From Actinomycetota bacterium (GTDB lineage: Bacteria > Actinomycetota > Thermoleophilia > Solirubrobacterales > Solirubrobacteraceae), in contig VAYD01000068.1 in the NCBI GenBank assembly GCA_005883905.1, forward strand, positions 1 through 13,188: 13,188 bases of DNA. The letters run 5' to 3'. Below the pieces are notes generated by a model, which was not told the DNA's origin, searched no databases, and saw only the letters and a list, made by a program, of their open reading frames with translations. Below are positions 11,707 to 13,188 of the stretch, piece by piece (positions within the stretch are counted from its first letter, which is position 1; the number at the start of each line of letters is the position of its first letter). The position numbers were made by a program, and so were the translations under genes.

Positions 11707-12442
11707 CGAGCCGCGTCAGCGCCAGCCCGACGACGAGCCCGGCGACCACACCCGTCCCGGCCGCGATGATCGACGCCTGAACGGTCGCCGCGGACATCGC
11801 GAGCACCAGGACCGCGATGACGAGCGTCCCGAGCAGGTCGCCGTCGTAGTCGGCGCTGGCGCGCCTGCGCAGCAGGTCCGGCACGGCCCATGCGCACAGC
11901 AGCGCCAGCGCGAGCCCGTTGCCGCCGTAGGCGAACGGCGTCGAATCGAGCGCGCTGACGACCACCATCCCGCCGACGCCGCCGAGCAGGAACAGCACGA
12001 TGACCGGGAGCGGGCCATGGCGCAGCTCCAGCCGCCAGCCGAACACGCCGATCGCCAGCAGGCACGCGAGCTCGTACCAGACGTTGTCGTAGACGAAGAT
12101 CGACGTGACCGCGCGCCAGGGATCGTCGGAGAGGTGCGCGACGAGCCCAAGGTTCGCCCGGTCGACGAAGACCACGAGCAGGATCACGAACAGCGACGCG
12201 GCGAGCAGCGCGAGCGTCGCATAAGGCCGCCGCGTCTCGTCGATGTCGAAGGCCGGCAGCACCGGCGCGCGCGGCGCGCGGCGCACCTTCGCCCCGCGCG
12301 GGCGCTTGACCTGGCCCGAGCGCTCGATCTTCGGCGCACGCTTGCGCAGGCGGTGGCCGCAGTACGGGCACTCCGTGATGTACGGAGACACCTCGGAGCT
12401 GCAGTTCTTGCAGATGACGAAGAGGTCTGGCTCGGTGGACAT
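11693..12442 (-). CDS. Zinc-ribbon, rhomboid-fold membrane protein lacking catalytic residues
   Basis: The 249-aa protein opens with a zinc ribbon (C11, C14, C25, C28: CKNC and CPYCG), then a basic linker (about 31-62) and six or so membrane segments. The membrane part aligns by eye with rhomboid proteases: DPWRAVTSIFVYDN resembles the loop before the HxxxN helix, FGWRLELRHGPLPVIVLFLLGGVGG the next helices, and AYGGNGLALALL the GxSG helix. The catalytic Ser is Asn or Gly here (GGNG at 173-176), the HxxxN motif is missing (WYELACLL), and the terminal helix GVVAGLVVGLAL lacks the usual His. It should thus be a pseudoprotease, perhaps binding membrane substrates. ATG 12442 is preceded by GGGGGCG. 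It lies 38 bp downstream of the YbdK-type gene and may be cotranscribed. Confidence 0.78.
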   Translation of the reverse strand: MSTEPDLFVICKNCSSEVSPYITECPYCGHRLRKRAPKIERSGQVKRPRGAKVRRAPRAPVLPAFDIDETRRPYATLALLAASLFVILLVVFVDRANLGLVAHLSDDPWRAVTSIFVYDNVWYELACLLAIGVFGWRLELRHGPLPVIVLFLLGGVGGMVVVSALDSTPFAYGGNGLALALLCAWAVPDLLRRRASADYDGDLLGTLVIAVLVLAMSAATVQASIIAAGTGVVAGLVVGLALTRLVRRP

Positions 12443-12480
12443 CGTTCGCCCCCGATTGTCTCAGGTACGCCGCGCCGCGT

Positions 12481-13188
12481 TTACGCCTGGCCGCGCGTCG
12501 CGGCCACGATCTCGGCCATGACCTCGCGCAGGTCGTGGTTGGCCTCGTAGACCACGATCTGGCGCGCTGCGCCGTTGCCGCGGTCGATGAGGTCGCTGAT
12601 GCCCTCGAGCTCCTCGGCGGAGCCGAGGTCCTCGGCATGACCACGCATGCGGTCGAGCAGGCGCTTGGCGAGCGCTCGGGTGCTGACGCGCTCGGAGGTC
12701 GGGAGGTCGACGATCTCGCCGTCGAGCCCGTGGCGCGCCGCCAGCCACTTGTTCTCGTCGAGCATCTGCCACGGGTAGTCGGTGAGGTGCTCACCGGCCT
12801 CGTAGTGCTCGGCGAGCTCCTTGACCATCGCCTGGATCAGCGCGGCAAGCGCCAGCGAGTGCTCGACGCGGGTCTGGCTGTCGCACGCCCGGATCTCGAT
12901 CGTCCCGAACTTCGGGTGCGGGCGGACGTCGTACCAGAGGTAGGTGTAGTCCTCCATCACGCCCGACTCGACCATGAACTGGATCTCGCGCTCGTAGTGG
13001 TCCCAGTCGCGGTAGGCGGGCGGGATGCCCACGCGCGGGAACGCGCGGAAGATCGGCGTGCGCGTCGACGCGAGGCCGGTGGTGTCGGCGCGCCAGAACG
13101 GCGAGTTGGCGCTCAGAGCCAGCAGGATCGGCACGTGGACGCGCATCCCGTTGGCGACATGGATCGCCTTGTCGGGGTCGTCGAGCCC
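12481..13188 (-). CDS. ybdK: Glutamate-cysteine ligase-type carboxylate-amine ligase (YbdK/GCS2), 5' end beyond window
   Basis: The C-terminal 235 aa of a GCS2-family (PF04107) ligase are present; complete proteins are about 370 aa, so about 135 aa lie to the right of the window. The fragment starts GLDDPDKAIHVANGM and contains VPILLALSANSPFW, GIPPAYRDWDHYE, YLWYDVRPHPKFGTIEIRACDSQT and the C-terminal LDENKWLAARHGLDG, all typical. The family joins the gamma-carboxyl of glutamate to an amine; YbdK itself has weak glutamate-cysteine ligase activity, and actinomycete members include mycothiol-unrelated and cofactor-related ligases, so the substrate is open. The stop is TAA, unusual in this GC-rich neighbourhood, where TGA and TAG dominate. 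The rhomboid-like gene follows after 38 bp. Confidence 0.92.
   Translation of the reverse strand, partial: GLDDPDKAIHVANGMRVHVPILLALSANSPFWRADTTGLASTRTPIFRAFPRVGIPPAYRDWDHYEREIQFMVESGVMEDYTYLWYDVRPHPKFGTIEIRACDSQTRVEHSLALAALIQAMVKELAEHYEAGEHLTDYPWQMLDENKWLAARHGLDGEIVDLPTSERVSTRALAKRLLDRMRGHAEDLGSAEELEGISDLIDRGNGAARQIVVYEANHDLREVMAEIVAATRGQA

Overview
The window is GC-rich chromosomal DNA with tightly packed genes, short or overlapping junctions and several promoters whose -10 box lies so close to the start codon that the mRNA would be leaderless. Gene content (glycine/aspartate-repeat secreted protein with a C-terminal bacterial-surface domain, YHS-tailed permease, R2lox-type oxidase, zinc-ribbon rhomboid relative) and codon usage suggest a high-GC actinomycete, most likely of the Thermoleophilia/Solirubrobacterales type. 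That placement is inference. No phage, integrase, transposase, rRNA, tRNA or CRISPR was seen.

Layout. 1-1211 (minus): a uppP-type undecaprenyl-pyrophosphate phosphatase cut by the left edge, preceded by a small lipoprotein gene. 1212-1283: a divergent control region with a 17-bp metal-repressor-like palindrome inside a promoter. 1284-3141 (plus): a two-gene operon of a DUF318/ArsP-like permease with a fused YHS metal-binding domain, overlapping a SAM-dependent methyltransferase. 3128-4498 (minus): a class III PLP aminotransferase. 4581-5924 (plus): an ECF sigma factor fused to a zinc-finger anti-sigma-like module, one membrane span and a Pro/Thr tail. It converges on a secreted RTX-like repeat protein (5921-7627, minus), and the two stop codons share a hairpin. 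7703-8952 (minus): an R2-like (Mn/Fe or diiron) oxidase and a CsaA-type tRNA-binding-fold protein, overlapping by 4 bp and driven by a promoter that contains a TetR-like palindrome.

9095-9340 (plus): a small His-rich membrane protein. It ends in a perfect tandem pair of 33-bp REP-like hairpins that also supplies the stop codon of the opposing operon. That operon (9399-10695, minus) encodes a 113-aa unknown protein, a UPF0173 metallo-hydrolase and a stand-alone Lrp/AsnC effector domain, all translationally coupled. 10717-11706 (plus): selD, with Cys rather than Sec at the active site. 11693-13188 (minus): a zinc-ribbon rhomboid-fold protein lacking all catalytic residues, downstream of a YbdK-type glutamate-cysteine ligase homolog cut by the right edge.

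The best candidates for something undescribed are the metal-regulated permease-YHS/methyltransferase pair, the one-polypeptide membrane-tethered sigma factor, the operator-controlled R2lox-CsaA operon and the zinc-ribbon pseudo-rhomboid. All functional statements come from reading the sequence by eye and from knowledge of families. No database search was run.
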